A stretch of DNA of 64,000 nt from Neurospora crassa OR74A (taxonomy: Eukaryota; Ascomycota; Sordariomycetes; Sordariales; Sordariaceae), in the NCBI RefSeq assembly GCF_000182925.2, contig NC_026504.1, forward strand, positions 5,022,001-5,086,000, given 5' to 3'. The notes under the pieces were generated by a model. That model had not been told where the DNA came from and did not search any database. It was given only the letters and a program-made list of their open reading frames with translations. The position numbers and the translations under genes are program-made. Positions 26,509-39,435 of the stretch are shown piece by piece; the stretch's first letter is position 1, and each line of letters opens with the position of its first letter.

Positions 26509-29500
26509 GGCGAGAGTTGGAGAAGCGCCAAGTCAATGCCTGAATGGGATGGATGGTTCAAGTTGTTGTAGAAGATGAAAAGAATCGTGGAGGAGGGCGG
26601 GCGGGCGGGGGTAAGGGAAGACTCCGCCCTTAAGGGAGAGAGAGGCCAAGTGCGGAGGGAAGCGACCCCAACCTATCTAAAGGCCGGATCTCTTTCGGTC
26701 GTTTTCGTCTGCTTCTTCGATCCAGATCGAGAGTTGAGGGAGTGTCGAGAGAAACAAGTCTGGGTGGCCGGCGTCAAATGAGAGCATGCCCACACAGGCT
26801 GGCGGACCCCCGGCCGGTCTGCAAAAGGGTTACAGCTGCTGCAGGAGTCGAGCCTTCCTCAGCGCGTGTTATTGGATGTTTTTAGCGTGCAGGATCCTGA
26901 GCCCAGCGGTGCCAGCGGTGTCAGCGGTGCAGCCAGTGGTCGGGTGCCAGAGGTGCCAGTGGTACGCAGCGTGCGTGGTGGGTGGAGACCGGGACGCTGG
27001 TTACTATACTAACTCCCTGCCCTGCCTGTGGCTGCCCTGATGAGGAGTCCTGGAAGTGACGTGACGTGGGTGACGAGGTGATCACAGCCAATAGCCGAGT
27101 CTCGTCTCAGGGAAAAGCAAGGAGGGCGGCGCGGGAGAACCTGAAAAGGCCGTGCTTGATGTCGTCGTCGGCGTCGTCGATATTCAAGGATTCAGTAGTC
27201 GAAGTCGGACAACAAGCCATTCATTCACCTCCGTCGTCCTGGGTTGCACGTGGAAGAAGGACTTGCAGCAAGGCCCGAACAGAAAGCGGGTGGTAGCGAA
27301 CGGAATGACGCCAGGATGGGAAACAAGATGGTGCCGTGTCGTCTGCCGTGACTGGTTCTAATCGTCAAAAAGAATGCCGTGAGATTGAGTGTGTGTTGTG
27401 TGTGTCCGGGTCCACGGACAGTGAGGTGTCAGGTCAGGTCTCTTTGATGAGATGAGATCAGGTGTGGGTTAGGGCGTCTTTTCCCGGTCTTGGTTGGTGG
27501 ATCCCCTTCCCCACTGTTGGTAGGCCAGCTCGGCCGAGTTGTAACACTACGCGCAATCCCGCAAAGTCTTGCCCGTGTTCAATGTCTCGTCTGTTTCTCG
27601 CTCTTGTCCAGTAACGTCGTCGTCGGCTCTGCAAGGTGGTGTGCCAATGGTCGACACTTGCGCAGGTACCAAACGGGACCAAGACAGAGAAAAGGAAAGG
27701 GATTTCCCTTTGATTAATATCGGCTGGGATATAGACGAGGCGAGACCGTCACTAAGGACCGGGATTTGCTGATCTGCCTTCGCTTTTGCCGTAACTTGAT
27801 GGGCCGCGATGGCACTCTTGATGCCCACCGAGGATGGGGCCCTGATGGGGCTGATGGGACCGCCAGCGCACGCCGTTGACAGGGCTTGCGCAAGAGCCGG
27901 GCTCTTGGCACTAACCAGACTAATGTCGATCAAATCGACCACGAGGAATTTTCTTCTCTTGCTCCCGGGGTCGGATGGGTCGGAGTGGCACTGGGAAATC
28001 TTAAAAAGTCCGGCCTTGCTTCTGCTCGTTCTTGGTCATATCAAAGAGGAAGAAGCCAAGAGACGGACGGCGAAACTGATGGAGGAAGTTATCACAACGG
28101 CGACAACTGACAACGGGTGACAATGGATGAATGAAGTGCCGGGAGTTACATGACAAAGAAATGACAGCCAGTGTACGAACAAGGGAGATAATAGCGACAC
28201 CAGAAACGGCATGCAGCAACACGCCATTCAGCTCAACGTCAACCTGATACTCAGCTTTCTTTTGCCAACTACCTAACTGAACGCACAGAAGCAGATAGTC
28301 GTCTGCATGTAAAAGAGGACGGAAGGAGATATGCACAAGAAAAAAAAGAAAAGGAACCGGAACGTTCAATGTCGCGTTATCATCTCCTGCTCCTTACCGC
28401 GACTTTGCTCCTTACCGCAAACTGGAATGACATGTCTCAACATGCAAAGGAGTGCAGGAGGATTTTGGACCCTTAACGCGCTTCCTCAGTTCACGCTTGA
28501 GACATTGTTAGGGTAACGATACACGCAGTTAATGAAGATTCGCGGGATTGGCTGGAAGGAGCAAGACAAGAGAATTCGGAGTTATTGTCACCAATGGTGG
28601 GAAGCTTGTTACGTACAAAGTTCAGTTGCAATCCAAAAAACAGACGGGTGGTTCTCCAGTAAAAGAAGCAAAAAAAGGCACGCACCGCTCCGGGTGTTTA
28701 CTATTAGAGACATGCTCAATTTCCTCTCGGTCAAGACATAGGTATACCCGTTGGGGAGGGTCATGTTTTTCCCCTTTGTTGCGGTCTTGTCCCCCGTGAT
28801 CCAACTTTAAATAACATGTAAATGCGCAAGAGGGAACCCCCTCGTGCAATTTCAATTTCCAGCTTCTGCGCCATGTATCACTCGAAATCCGCTTTTGGTG
28901 TTTCGAAACAAATTCGTCTTTTCTTTTTTTAATAAGTCGGTCTCTGTGTGTGTTTCCCCTCACGCATCCCCTCCTCATATCTCGCTTTTCCATCACACTA
29001 ACAGCCGCCCCCCAACGCCAACGCGGGGTTGCCCTTTCAATTGTTTGTGAAGTCTAGCTGGGCCAGACCTCCACCTATGTATCTCCGCCCCTTTTCAGCT
29101 TTTCACGATGAATCCAGTTGTTCAGCTCAACTGTATTCACTTGATCTCCTCTCTATCATCACTTTGGCAATTTAAAGCGACCGTACGTACTCAGCTGAAC
29201 ATCTCGACTTTTCCCAGATGAGTATAGACCACCATGTCAACTAACAGAGGCACCCCATGTCACCCAAGGGGGCTGACGGCTGAGGCTGCGGGCGCTGCGC
29301 CCGTTCGTGACTTCGTGTGCCCGTTTTGGGGTTCCATTTGCGTCCCCAACGGGGACTGGGCGGCCCCATAAGTACCGCTACGGCAGGTACGGACTGGACG
29401 GGAAGGCAAGCTGGGTCCGGGCCTGTTGTGCGGACCCTCGCTCCGTCCAGTCAGCCACCTCCAAATTGCCGGCTCTCGGGCTCCCGTCGGGAACAGAAAC

Positions 29501-32500
29501 CGCAAAACGGCATTCACGGTTCATGCACCCAATTTACATTTTACACCCAAGACCCCGTCCCCGCCGACGCCAATAAAGGAACCATCCCTACCAAACGATT
29601 CTCGCAGCTGCCGCGGCTGCTTGGCATCCCGACTTTGCGGACTTTTCCAGTTTCGCTCTCCACTTACGGAGATGCCCAGCAAGGGTCAACAGGGGCAATT
29701 TTTTTTTTGTTTAGTGTAATAGACCTTCCATGTTAGCCACGCTTTTCTGTGCAATTTTCTCGATCTGTATTCGGAGATCGTGTCGTCATATATGTATTTG
29801 CATTTGTTTGTTCTCCTGCTGCTCCTGAGCTTGGCTTATGTATCTGCTGGTTTTGATTTGATCACAGCTCTGACCGAGCTTGACCGAGGCTGACCGACGC
29901 GACACTAAGTAATCGAGATGCATTTCTCCTCGGAATCAATCAGTCTTCACAGCGAAGAGAACTGAACAGGAACTGGTGGAATGGATTAGTCAGGGAATAC
30001 TCGTCACCTAACCTCTTCCCCTCTCCTCTCGCTCCTTTCCGCGGGATATCTGCATCACCCAAGTGGTGCGCCCCTTGAAACAGGGGCATTTTGTTGGAGA
30101 AAGAGAAGTTGGGATCCGAGTCCACACAACCGTGTGTACCTTATTTTGGCCGAGCAGCTACCTTCTAGGCTATTCGTCGGGATGTGTCTCGCTTACATAA
30201 GGACCTACCTAACAAGCCAGAACCAACCAAACAACTCTCCTTGGTCGTCCTGGCCAGTGCACCTAACCGACGAGTTCTCTTTACTGACCACCACTCCCGT
30301 CGTCCTCTCTGCGGCTTCCCGTTCATTGCCGTACGAATCGTCCGCTTTCGCAACACCTTCTTTGTATTTTCTCTCGACATTTTCGACAAGCTTAGACATC
30401 ACCGGCGTTTTATATTGAGAAGGGTCTAGCCAGCAAAGTGTAGTAGATCCTCCTTGTCTCACCTCTCCTGTCTCACCGTTCACTTACATACAACGGTCGG
30501 CCGGCAGCCAGCGATGCCGGACTATTGCCGCAAGACACTTGAGTTCAGCTCTATGTTGTTCCCGTTGACCATTGACCGTTCGTGTTTCTACGTTCAATTT
30601 TGTGGAATTCACCTAGGTTTCTACGACACGTTCGCTTTGTTCCGAGCCAGAGAGCCATTCAGTTATCACCGCGCCACGATCCAAATTATTCCCGTTGTCT
30701 CTTATATTGCTTTTTTGTGCCTTTGTCTCTTGTTGTTCCCGGTGGAGGGTTTTTCCCGTTTGTTGATTGAGTTATCACCGCGCCACGATTCAAATTATTT
30801 CCGTTGTCTCTTATATTGCTTTTTTGTGCCTTTGTCTCTTGTTGCTCCCGGTGGAGGATTTTTCCCGTTTGTTGATTGTGGTGGTTGTGGCGCCTCCGCA
30901 CTTTGTGTGTGTGTGTGTCTCGGTAACGGCAACACTCCGCCTGCTCCCCTGCTTGTGCCACCGCGGGATCGGGTGTTCATGAACGAGATGGGATGGGGAT
31001 GGGGATAGATGGGGGCAGCTGTCATTTGTGGTGCGGGAGGGGGCATCAGGCATCAGGCATCAGGCAACTAGTGTTGCTTGAGATATGGTAAGAAATAAGA
31101 GTGGTATAAGACGATTTGAGAGGCTCCTAAGACAAGGAAGGTATGGATGGTCGATGGTTTGTTTCACTATACTGGAGTGTCATTTGAACCCTCGACGCTG
31201 AATAGGAGATTCCAGTGTGTTTGACAGCTCTTTTAAGATGTTCAACTAACAACATCCAACTTCATTATGAGCACTCCCCAGTCCGCCTACCACAGAAAAC
31301 ACAAATGCCGGCACACGACGGGAGCACGGCAGTGCCCTGCAAGTGCAAGGCAAAAGCCAAAGAGCAACCCCCATCATCGCCTTCTTCCCCTCAACGCCGT
31401 GAAACCGTCATCCTGCAATCTATCGAGGATATAGATTACTTCCTTCATACTCCCGTGACCCGTATAAGCTGTACATCATTGGGCTTTCTCTGTGGGTTCC
31501 CCAAATCTGCTCTTGAGGTTCTTTGAACGAAATCAGATGTGCTTGACAGATGGACCAAGGCGACCAGCACTACTGCTTACTTAGATAAAGTGGCAGCCTA
31601 TCCTAGCTGCTCAAGGCAACCATTGTTCTTCCGGGCATGGAGAGAGTGGGAATAGTAATCTAAAAGCTACATCGTCCAACCACATCAGGACAGAAACTTG
31701 GTTGCTATAGTAGCACAAGTTAGGCACACACGTACAAAACTGACCATTAGTCCTCTCCGATGTTGATACCCAACGTAAGTGTACCTACCTTATGGGTGCC
31801 TAGTGGCCAGCTTGGGTGGGTTATCAAATTGGATGGTGTGACAGTTGGTTGGATTCGAGAGATCGTACACTACGCAGTCTCATCGGCGCTCTACTAAATC
31901 ACATCGTGATAACTCTGGATGACTAGGTAGGTAACGCATGGGATGATATGGATGCTTCCAGAGATGTCAGATTATCGTCGTGGCAGAGACTGGTCAGTTT
32001 AGTACGATAAAAACCACATCGCGAGAGCCCGAGTGCAGATCGTATGAGAGTAATATGAGGAACCAGTGTGCTGTCATCGAGAATAAACAGACTTGATCGC
32101 AGAGCTTAAGACTGGAAGCAGCCTTTAACGAGTATCTAAACGAGTATGTAATTTTACGCTCCCCAGTGAGTGTCAAGGAGATCGATAACCATACCTATAC
32201 TGAGTATTGTTGGAGATGGATGGGTCAGCCCATGGTATCTATCCGTGACGGAGAAAAAAACCTTCTCTTCGGCAGACTCATGATCACTGGAACAGTTTCG
32301 TATCAATGGCAGGGAGCTTTCACAAACGAGGTTCATTCAGCGACTTATCCATCTCTGTGGGGTGCGCTGAGTAAGGGAACGTATACTCGTGCTCGTTAGC
32401 ATGTGTAGGAGATCACGAAGGCCTGGGTACCTTAGATATTTGATCAATTGATACGATGCAAAAGGTCAAGAAAGATCTGGCGTCTAGTGTCTGTTGACAG

Positions 32501-32875
32501 CCTCTCTCCCTCAGGTGGATAAAAGCGTGCATGCATGCATGGAGATTATCAGGAAAGAAGTCACAGCACATAAACCAAAGACACAACGAACGATGGATGG
32601 GGGTTAAGTTGTAGGTAGGTACGTATGTAGGTAGATAAGATGAGGTAGGTATACAATCGCTTGTATATTTCAGTTTCATCATTTTTCAGTCTAATGATAT
32701 GTGTAATGTAATGGTAATGGTAAATGGTAATGGTATCCTAGGTACTTGTTCCTTCCTATCCCGTGCCCGCAAACAATCAATCAATCCTAAGTGAAAACCA
32801 AGTCCCCAAAAAGAAGCCAAAAAGAAACCAAAAACACCAGAAGGATAACCAAAACACCCCAGCAGCACTGAAGAA

Positions 32876-32906
<31 letters not shown>

Positions 32907-33826
32907 TGTACAAAAAAAGTCCAAGCAACAAAAAAAGGTCTATCTAAAATGCTTAAAGGGTATGAAGTGAGAAGGGTATCGAAAAAAAGCAAGAAAAAAA
33001 AACAAGAAGTGGTTTTGTTCGATGGTGGTGGTGGTGGTATCTTCGGCGGTGATGGTATAATGGTCATTAAAAAAAAAGGCCCCTCTGCCCCTCTGCCCCT
33101 TGAGAGAAGGGGGTTTGTACAACAATCGTGAAATGGGTAGAATGTTTCTGGGTATGTTTGTTGTGGTTGTTGTTCCGTTTGTACAATGTCGGTGTTGTTG
33201 TTATTGTGGTATGGTATATGGTATAGTGTCGTCATGCTCCTCGTAAAACGCCTGTTGCTCCTGCTGCTGCTGCTGCCGCTGTCGCCAAGATGCCCAGATC
33301 TTTGAATGAAATGTAAAATGCAAACTCTGAAAAGAAACTGAAAAGTGTTGAAAGCCAAAGCTGGAAAAAAGGCGGAAAACGATCAAAAGGCGGGAAAAAA
33401 TCAATATCGTCTCGTCCTCGCATCAACTCCTATTTTTCCTTTTTGATGATGATGATGGATCTGGATGTTAGGGAATTCCCCAACAGAGTTTAGGTAGCCG
33501 ACCAGCCAGTGGCCGACTGGAGATGTTGAGGTTGAGGTTGAGGTTGGTGGAGCGAGGCAGTAGCGGCCCCCAAAAGGCGGGAGCAAGGACGGGAGCATCG
33601 AAGGATCATATGCATGAGTACAGTAATCCTCCAGCATGGAATGGCGTGCTTTTTCTTTTTTTGGCAAGGCAGAAAAGGCGTCAACTCATTTGCGACGACG
33701 TTGCGACAAATGCGACGCCAAAACGGTTGTCAGATGCAGTGAGCATCGATCGGCCCGACGATTGAACGCTCAAGTGGCACAAGAAAAAGTACCAATCGCA
33801 TCACCCTCCATTTGTTGTAACTCCGC
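26509..33826. other. Long intergenic region (7.3 kb)
   Basis: No gene supported. It should include the promoter and leader of the SYLF gene (below about 27.5 kb) and the 3' region of the F-box gene (above about 33.4 kb). Simple repeats are frequent: CCAGCGGTG-like 9-mers at 26,901-26,970, a GTGTGTGT run near 30,905, CATCAGG copies at 31,043-31,066, ATGGTA-like repeats near 32,710, and a GAA-rich run at 32,869-32,907. A spliced or non-coding transcript cannot be excluded. Confidence 0.5.
30661..30878. repeat. Tandem duplication, 2 x 109 bp
   Basis: Two adjacent copies start at 30,661 and 30,770 with AGTTATCACCGCGCCACGAT. They differ at only about four positions, and every difference I see is a transition. 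The unit ends with TTTTTCCCGTTTGTTGATTG. It is non-coding as far as can be judged. Confidence 0.9.
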
Positions 33827-35269
33827 TCAAACAGCAATAGCCGTCGCCGGCGTAGCAGCCATCCCCGGACCGCCGCTCACAGGGCCAAGTTCCGGGCTCG
33901 GGCTCGGGCTACCCTCCGAGCTAGCCGTCGACGCCGACGCCGACGCCGCGTCAGGGACCACCAACTTCGGGAATGGCCCACCATGAATCAGATACCTCTC
34001 CAAAGCGCTGGAATCCATCGTCTTCCCTTCTTGCACGACCCTCCTACTGCCGAAATGGTCTGGACCATCCATGTCCTCCCAGTTCTCATCCACGCTGGCA
34101 TGGAACTTGAACGTCTCCCTTGCTCTGGCGCCAGTCCTGATATCGCCGGCTTCGAGATCCCCTTCCAAATGGAGGCGCTGCAGCTTCGGCAGTTTTCCTT
34201 GCAGGGAAGCGAACAGACTGCGGAATGACCCCTCGTGGAGATGCACGCCACCGATGGAAAGTTCATAAGGCTTAGCCAGCCCGCGGCCTCCCAGGCGCAA
34301 GCGCTCGAGAGTCTTGGCGTGGCGCAGCAAAAAGGAGCGCAGATCTTCTTCGGAGCAGGAGACGCCTTCGAGTTTGAGGGAGGTGAGTTTGGTAAAGGTG
34401 AAGTCCTGGAGGAGAGCGCGGAAAGAAAAGCCGAATTTTTGCATCGGGGCGTGGTAAGTGTGGAAGGATAGGCTGAGGTGGGTCAAGTTGGGGGAGAGCT
34501 GAAGGACATGGCCGAGGCCGTTGATGGCTTTGAAGCGGGACTGGGGCATCAGGTTTGCTGGCGGGTCGATGGTCAGGTCCAGCTTGGAAAGGGACGAGAA
34601 GGAGGAGGCGCAGCAGTCGAACCAGTGGCGACGGTCGTCGGGGAGGCGGAAGATTTCGAGCGGGAGTTGGTCGATGGTGAGGCTGTTGAGGGAGACATGT
34701 CGCACGGCGGAGATGATGGCGTTCATGTTCTTGCACGTCTGCGCGCGGAAGGTGGGGTCGCGCTTGCGGCAGTTGCGCACCAGAAAGACGTCCTTGAAGA
34801 CTTCAATGTCGTAAGGGCATTTGGTGTAGGTGATCTCGAGGTCCTTGAGGTTAGGCAGGCGCTTGAAGGACTCCTCGACCATGGCGGAGCGGGTGTGAAA
34901 GGGTGGAAGGTCGCGGGCTTTGCCTTCGAGCTCGTAGTACTTGATCCAGGCATCTTGGAGGAGGATGGACCGCTCTTCGGGCTCTTGCAACCAGTGCTGG
35001 AAGAAGGAGGCGTGGCGGGCGCTGTATTCGTCGACTTTGGAGAAGTTGAAGGTGATGGAGCTGATGGACCGGTTGAGGCGGTCGTGGTGGGCGATCGAAT
35101 GTAACCGTTGGACGTCGTCCTTCCATTCCACGGCCCGGAAGGATGGTGGGAGCAGGTAGTCGTATCCTACGTCGGCTAGCCGACCGCAAGTGAGACGGAG
35201 GGCTCGTACCGACGGTGGGTCGCAGTTGTCGAAGATGAGCCGAAGCAGTTCAGCGGGAAGACTATCCAT
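33827..35269 (-). CDS. F-box protein with LRR-like repeats, 480 aa
   Basis: Single exon starting at ATG 35,269. The N-terminus (residues 2-45: LPAELLRLIFDNCDPPSVRA, then LRLTCGRLADVG) is an F-box, which docks to Skp1 in SCF ubiquitin ligases. Residues about 130-380 contain leucine-rich segments of LRR character (LPNLKDLEIT, LSPNLTHLSLSF, FTKLTSLKLEGVSCSEEDL, KTLERLRLGGRGL, LPKLQRLHLEGDL), presumably the substrate-binding part. The tail is Ala/Ser/Pro-rich (ASASTASSEGSPSPSPE). The length is typical of ascomycete F-box proteins. The substrate is unknown. It is divergently oriented to the RBR ligase gene, 4.2 kb away. Plus-strand ORFs over the same bases are shadows. Confidence 0.85.
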   Translation of the reverse strand: MDSLPAELLRLIFDNCDPPSVRALRLTCGRLADVGYDYLLPPSFRAVEWKDDVQRLHSIAHHDRLNRSISSITFNFSKVDEYSARHASFFQHWLQEPEERSILLQDAWIKYYELEGKARDLPPFHTRSAMVEESFKRLPNLKDLEITYTKCPYDIEVFKDVFLVRNCRKRDPTFRAQTCKNMNAIISAVRHVSLNSLTIDQLPLEIFRLPDDRRHWFDCCASSFSSLSKLDLTIDPPANLMPQSRFKAINGLGHVLQLSPNLTHLSLSFHTYHAPMQKFGFSFRALLQDFTFTKLTSLKLEGVSCSEEDLRSFLLRHAKTLERLRLGGRGLAKPYELSIGGVHLHEGSFRSLFASLQGKLPKLQRLHLEGDLEAGDIRTGARARETFKFHASVDENWEDMDGPDHFGSRRVVQEGKTMDSSALERYLIHGGPFPKLVVPDAASASASTASSEGSPSPSPELGPVSGGPGMAATPATAIAV

Positions 35270-38200
35270 CTTGGCTGGCTGTATATGTGATGAATATGTG
35301 TTTTCGTAGACAGATGAGGCAAGATAGGATAAAGTCGTCTGTTGTTATATATGTCTTGTTGATGGTGTTGACAACAAAGCAGTCATGGAATGTGTGTGTG
35401 TATGTGTTGTGAGGCTCAGGCGGCTTGGGGGCGGCTGACACAAGCGTGGGTGTATGTGGTGTGGTGGTGGTGGTAGTTGATTGTCGTCACTTATAAGTCG
35501 CGAGTTGTCGGTTCGGGTGTGTGTGTGTGGGTTGACCGGCAACGGACGAGTGCATGGGGGGGGGGGAATTGGAGAAACAAAATAGAAACCGGGTACTGAA
35601 GGGTGGAAAGGGGAGTGATTCGCCCCTTATTTAGCAAGAGTAGTTCCGAATTATTTGCAGCTGCATGGTTTCTCTGTTTGGATCGATCTGTCAAGAACAA
35701 AGGACGGTGCCCTGGTGTCGTTGATACCGAAAGATTTCACAGTTGGCTTCTAAAGTCGGTGAGCTTAAGACAAGGGACGGCCTCAGATTCGTCGAGCCCT
35801 ATTCCAGCCTATCCATCCTGGGCCATCCATGCTAGCCCATGCCATCCCTTGGGGCAGCTGTACTGGGGACTGGGGGAGCATGGGGCACCAATCGATGTTG
35901 CTGGGCTTTGACTGGGCATCCCAACCACAATCCTGTCCTTCCGAGAAGACAGGGGAGTCAACATTGGGTGCATTAGCGGGCTGGAGGCCAAACCAAAATG
36001 CAAGCCACCACAGGCACGCCCACCCCCTTTAGCGTTGCTTGGGTCCCGCCGCCGTCCACTTGGAAACATCCAGAGTCCCGGCTCAGACATTGCTGCTTCA
36101 AGAAAAAGGTACCTTACCCTGCCATTCGGGGGGCGGACAGGAGAAGAACACGCTCGTGTTTTCTCTGTGAGTCGTGTTGTTGGTGCTCAGACTCCCTGCC
36201 CAGCAAAGCTCAGAATAGATAGAAGGGAAGAATGAGCGGTAGGAAGGCGGTGTGAATGGGACAGCATTTGTTGAACGAAATTACGGAGTCACGGAGGTAA
36301 ACAGACCTGGGACAAAAAGGACCACGAGTAAGGTATGGGTAAAGAGGAGGTGTGATTCCGTCTGTGTGATCGATCCAAGGTTCTTACCGATGCGATGTGT
36401 GATGTTCATTCAAGCAGGCAGTGAGGTGTGATGAGATGATGGATGCGGCAATGAGGACACCTTGTGCCTCGCGTACCTTGAACCTCTCTTCCTCTGGCCT
36501 CGTCTCTTTTTTTTTATCCCTCCTTGACCGACGTTTGGATGTGAATTGCAATGCAACACCATGACTGGACGCTTGTCCAATCCAAGCTGGTCCCCATGAA
36601 CCCGCCTCAGCCCGCCCACCACCCGCCTGTTTGGTTGAAGTCTAGTGCCCGATGACTGCAAAGCACAGAATGGCACGTGAGGAGTACTTGTCACTCACTG
36701 TTGTCAACGGGACAGTGATGCTACGTATTGCACTGTGGGATAGCGATGGAAGCCTTTGCTGACATGCAGGTCTGCTTCTAGAAAAGTGTACCCACCATGG
36801 CCGATTCGTCGGATGCGCAATGTATGTGTATGGTGGCTTTTTGTGGTTCTTCAGGAGGGGTGGAGGGCCGAAAGGGGAGGGTTTCATTGCTTTGGTTGGC
36901 GAGCCATCCCTTCCAGCCCTGTGAGTCGACCACAGATACGGACAGACGGGCGATCCCCTCCGCTCGACATGGAAAGTGAATCATGACGATGCTGTCTGTA
37001 TTCCAGCGAGCATTTTTCGACAGGTTTGCTCATCGGTTGTCGGATCAAAGAAAGTCGGCGAGAGGTGACAGGTGAGATGAGGTAAGCTGCCGTCAACATC
37101 CTTGAAGAGAGAGGGACAGGATGTTTGCGGGGACCGCCGACAGTGTGCTATTCTCGTGGTGCAGAGGAACACCAAAAAGCAAAAACAGCCGTTTCGATCC
37201 TACATACGCTTCCTTGTAACCAGGACCCCCCGGGTATGCTGGCCGGGATGCTTCACCGCGAGTTCAACAAACGGATTTCAACCCCAGTTTCCCAGGCGTT
37301 CCCGGCGGCGAGAAGGCCTCACGACAAACGAAGATAATGGAGAACCGAACCGTATGTTACGCAAGCTGGCATCCCACAGGCAGACAGCCCTCCGTAGCCC
37401 GTGGTCAACCCGCGCGTGGGCATGCGAGGGCATTTCTTGGGACTCGTTTTCCTTGGCTGGATGGGGCTGATGATGGATCGAGGACGTGCAGACTGGCGGA
37501 CAAGAACATGGCGAAACCCAACCTCCACTCTGGGCTCTCACCGAAGGAGTTTTGCGTACACCTTGAGGGGCATCCATCGCTTACCCCAGCCTTCATCTCG
37601 ACACTTTGATGTCATGCAGTCTCGTGGGGGTGTTTATGCCACCTCGTTTCATGTTCCTGGCAAGCACAAGTCGGTGAGAGCTTCAGGTAAATAAATCGTG
37701 GTTATTCCCCCCTTTCGGTTGTCGCTTTCTGCCTCTCAATGTCATACTCCAATGCCACCCACACATCTCATCCGTGTCCCAGTTGTCCAGTCCGGAAGAT
37801 GTGAGTTCAGCTGGAGGGACTTCTCCGGCCGACATCCCAAAGTATCCAACCGGAAAGGATACCACAATCGGAACGAAGAGAATCAACAGCTGCATCTTGA
37901 AATCACACAAGGTTGAGACATACATGATGGGTGGCCAGATGGCCTGCTCGTCCCGAGGCCTGTCTGTCTATCTGTGTTGCAGGATGGGATCATGTTCGTT
38001 CGTCCGCTTTCCGCTCTCTGATCCGGGTTGCGACCTGGGTTTTACTAGTTATACTAGTATACAGAGAGGAAGAGGAACCAACCAACCATTTGGGTCTCTC
38101 GGTCAGTGTCTCAAGTCAGTTCCGAGTGGACGAGAAGGGGAGCTGCTAGACTAGTTCTAGGTAGCTGAGTGGGAGGTCAACACCATCAACCATGACTTGC

Positions 38201-39435
38201 ATAAGCACAACCCTTCTCTCGTGCTCTCACACTACACTAGAGCAAGTGGAAGTATGTACTCGGTAGCCCCTCTTCCTCGTGTCGTTACTCAATGATCGCC
38301 CTCCTCTGGGTGGTCTGGTGGAACCATGGCTCACGGCATGGAATCCCTCCCTCCGCCTTTTTTTGTTTTGTTTTTTTCTTTAGCCTCGTGCAAGGCCAGT
38401 GACATGCAGTAAGTACATATCGCCGGATCCGCAAGCCCAGTGTAACCTCCGCTCTTTTGGCTGCGTGCCTGATCGTGGCCGCCGCTTTGGTCTGCGCTAC
38501 TCTGCCGTTCTCTGCGCTACTGGAGGCGGTGATGATTCTGAGGAAGGAAAACCCAAATGCAACGTCAAAAAAGTCAATAAAACGGGGCCGAAGGTGGGGA
38601 ATGCTGAGGTGCCCCCCCCCCCCCCCCCCCCCGGCTGCCCCGCCAATTCCCTTGCCCGCTCCCGACGGGACATACACTACACTAACAATTATATCCACTA
38701 TCCACGCCCTCTTTTAGGGGCCAACGGATGCATAGTCTGCCATAGTGTACACGGGCACGGGGACTAGGTGTCTCGGGGCCGGCAACATCCCATGGATACC
38801 AACCAATATCGGGACACGATGGTACGTAACAAAGGTAATGACAATGTTTTGCCGTCTGTCATTTCCGTTGTTGGTTGGAGACGAGACGAGCGATTGGATG
38901 TCCGGCCAACTCTTTTCCCCTCCAGCCAGCCAGTCACAGCAACTGCCCGCTTTCAGTGTTCCTTTCCCCTCTACTGCCACCATGTGAGCAGCTGAGTGAG
39001 TCGGATGGGAACGGCAGGAACTTTTTCCATGTCAATCAGTTCTCTTGCTCGACCTGACCCGACATTTCCATCAGCTGCCTCCCCTCACTCTCGTCGAAAG
39101 GTTCAGCCCGCCACTCGTTACCCTAACCGACACCGAGACTATCGACCATACGACCAAACCTACCTAGCCAACCATATTCACGCGACAACAACATCGACAC
39201 CGAGACCGCGATTGCGCTTGCGCCATGGACATCATCAATGGTTGGACCTGATCCTGACGACCACACTGTTGACCTGCAGTAGTAGCATAGTGAAGCTCCT
39301 GATTCGGTAACCATCGCGACCAAGATATTCTTCCACAGCCCCAAGCTTACGCCATCCGTGCGACAATACTGCTATACCGACTGGACGAACCCCGCGCAGC
39401 CTTGTCAACTTCTTGCGCCGAATCATACCGCAATC
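35270..39435. other. Long divergent intergenic region (4.2 kb)
   Basis: Lies between the divergent F-box and RBR genes, so both promoters and 5' leaders must be here. Just upstream of the F-box start are GTGTGTGT and GGTGGTGG tracts (35,390-35,530) and a G-run near 35,557. No coding region is supported; all ORFs are short and overlap on both strands. Confidence 0.5.
38612..38632. repeat. Homopolymer of 21 C
   Basis: An uninterrupted run of 21 cytosines. Such runs are rare and length-unstable; the exact count could also be a sequencing artefact. Confidence 0.9.

Noticed and set aside
27458-27942. 131-codon minus-strand ORF
   Set aside because: It has only a GTG start, no recognisable motif, and competing ORFs on the plus strand.
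29260-29736. Overlapping ORFs of 85-139 codons in the SYLF/F-box intergenic region
   Set aside because: Open in three frames because of high GC; no start context, no motif, no splice partners.
31267-31526. Two overlapping small ORFs, 55 and 73 codons, with C-rich third positions
   Set aside because: Both frames look equally coding-like, no neighbouring exons or motifs were found, and one cannot be preferred.
34478-35104. 208-codon plus-strand ORF opposite the F-box gene
   Set aside because: Antisense shadow of a GC-rich coding region; Val/Gly/Glu-rich without a motif.
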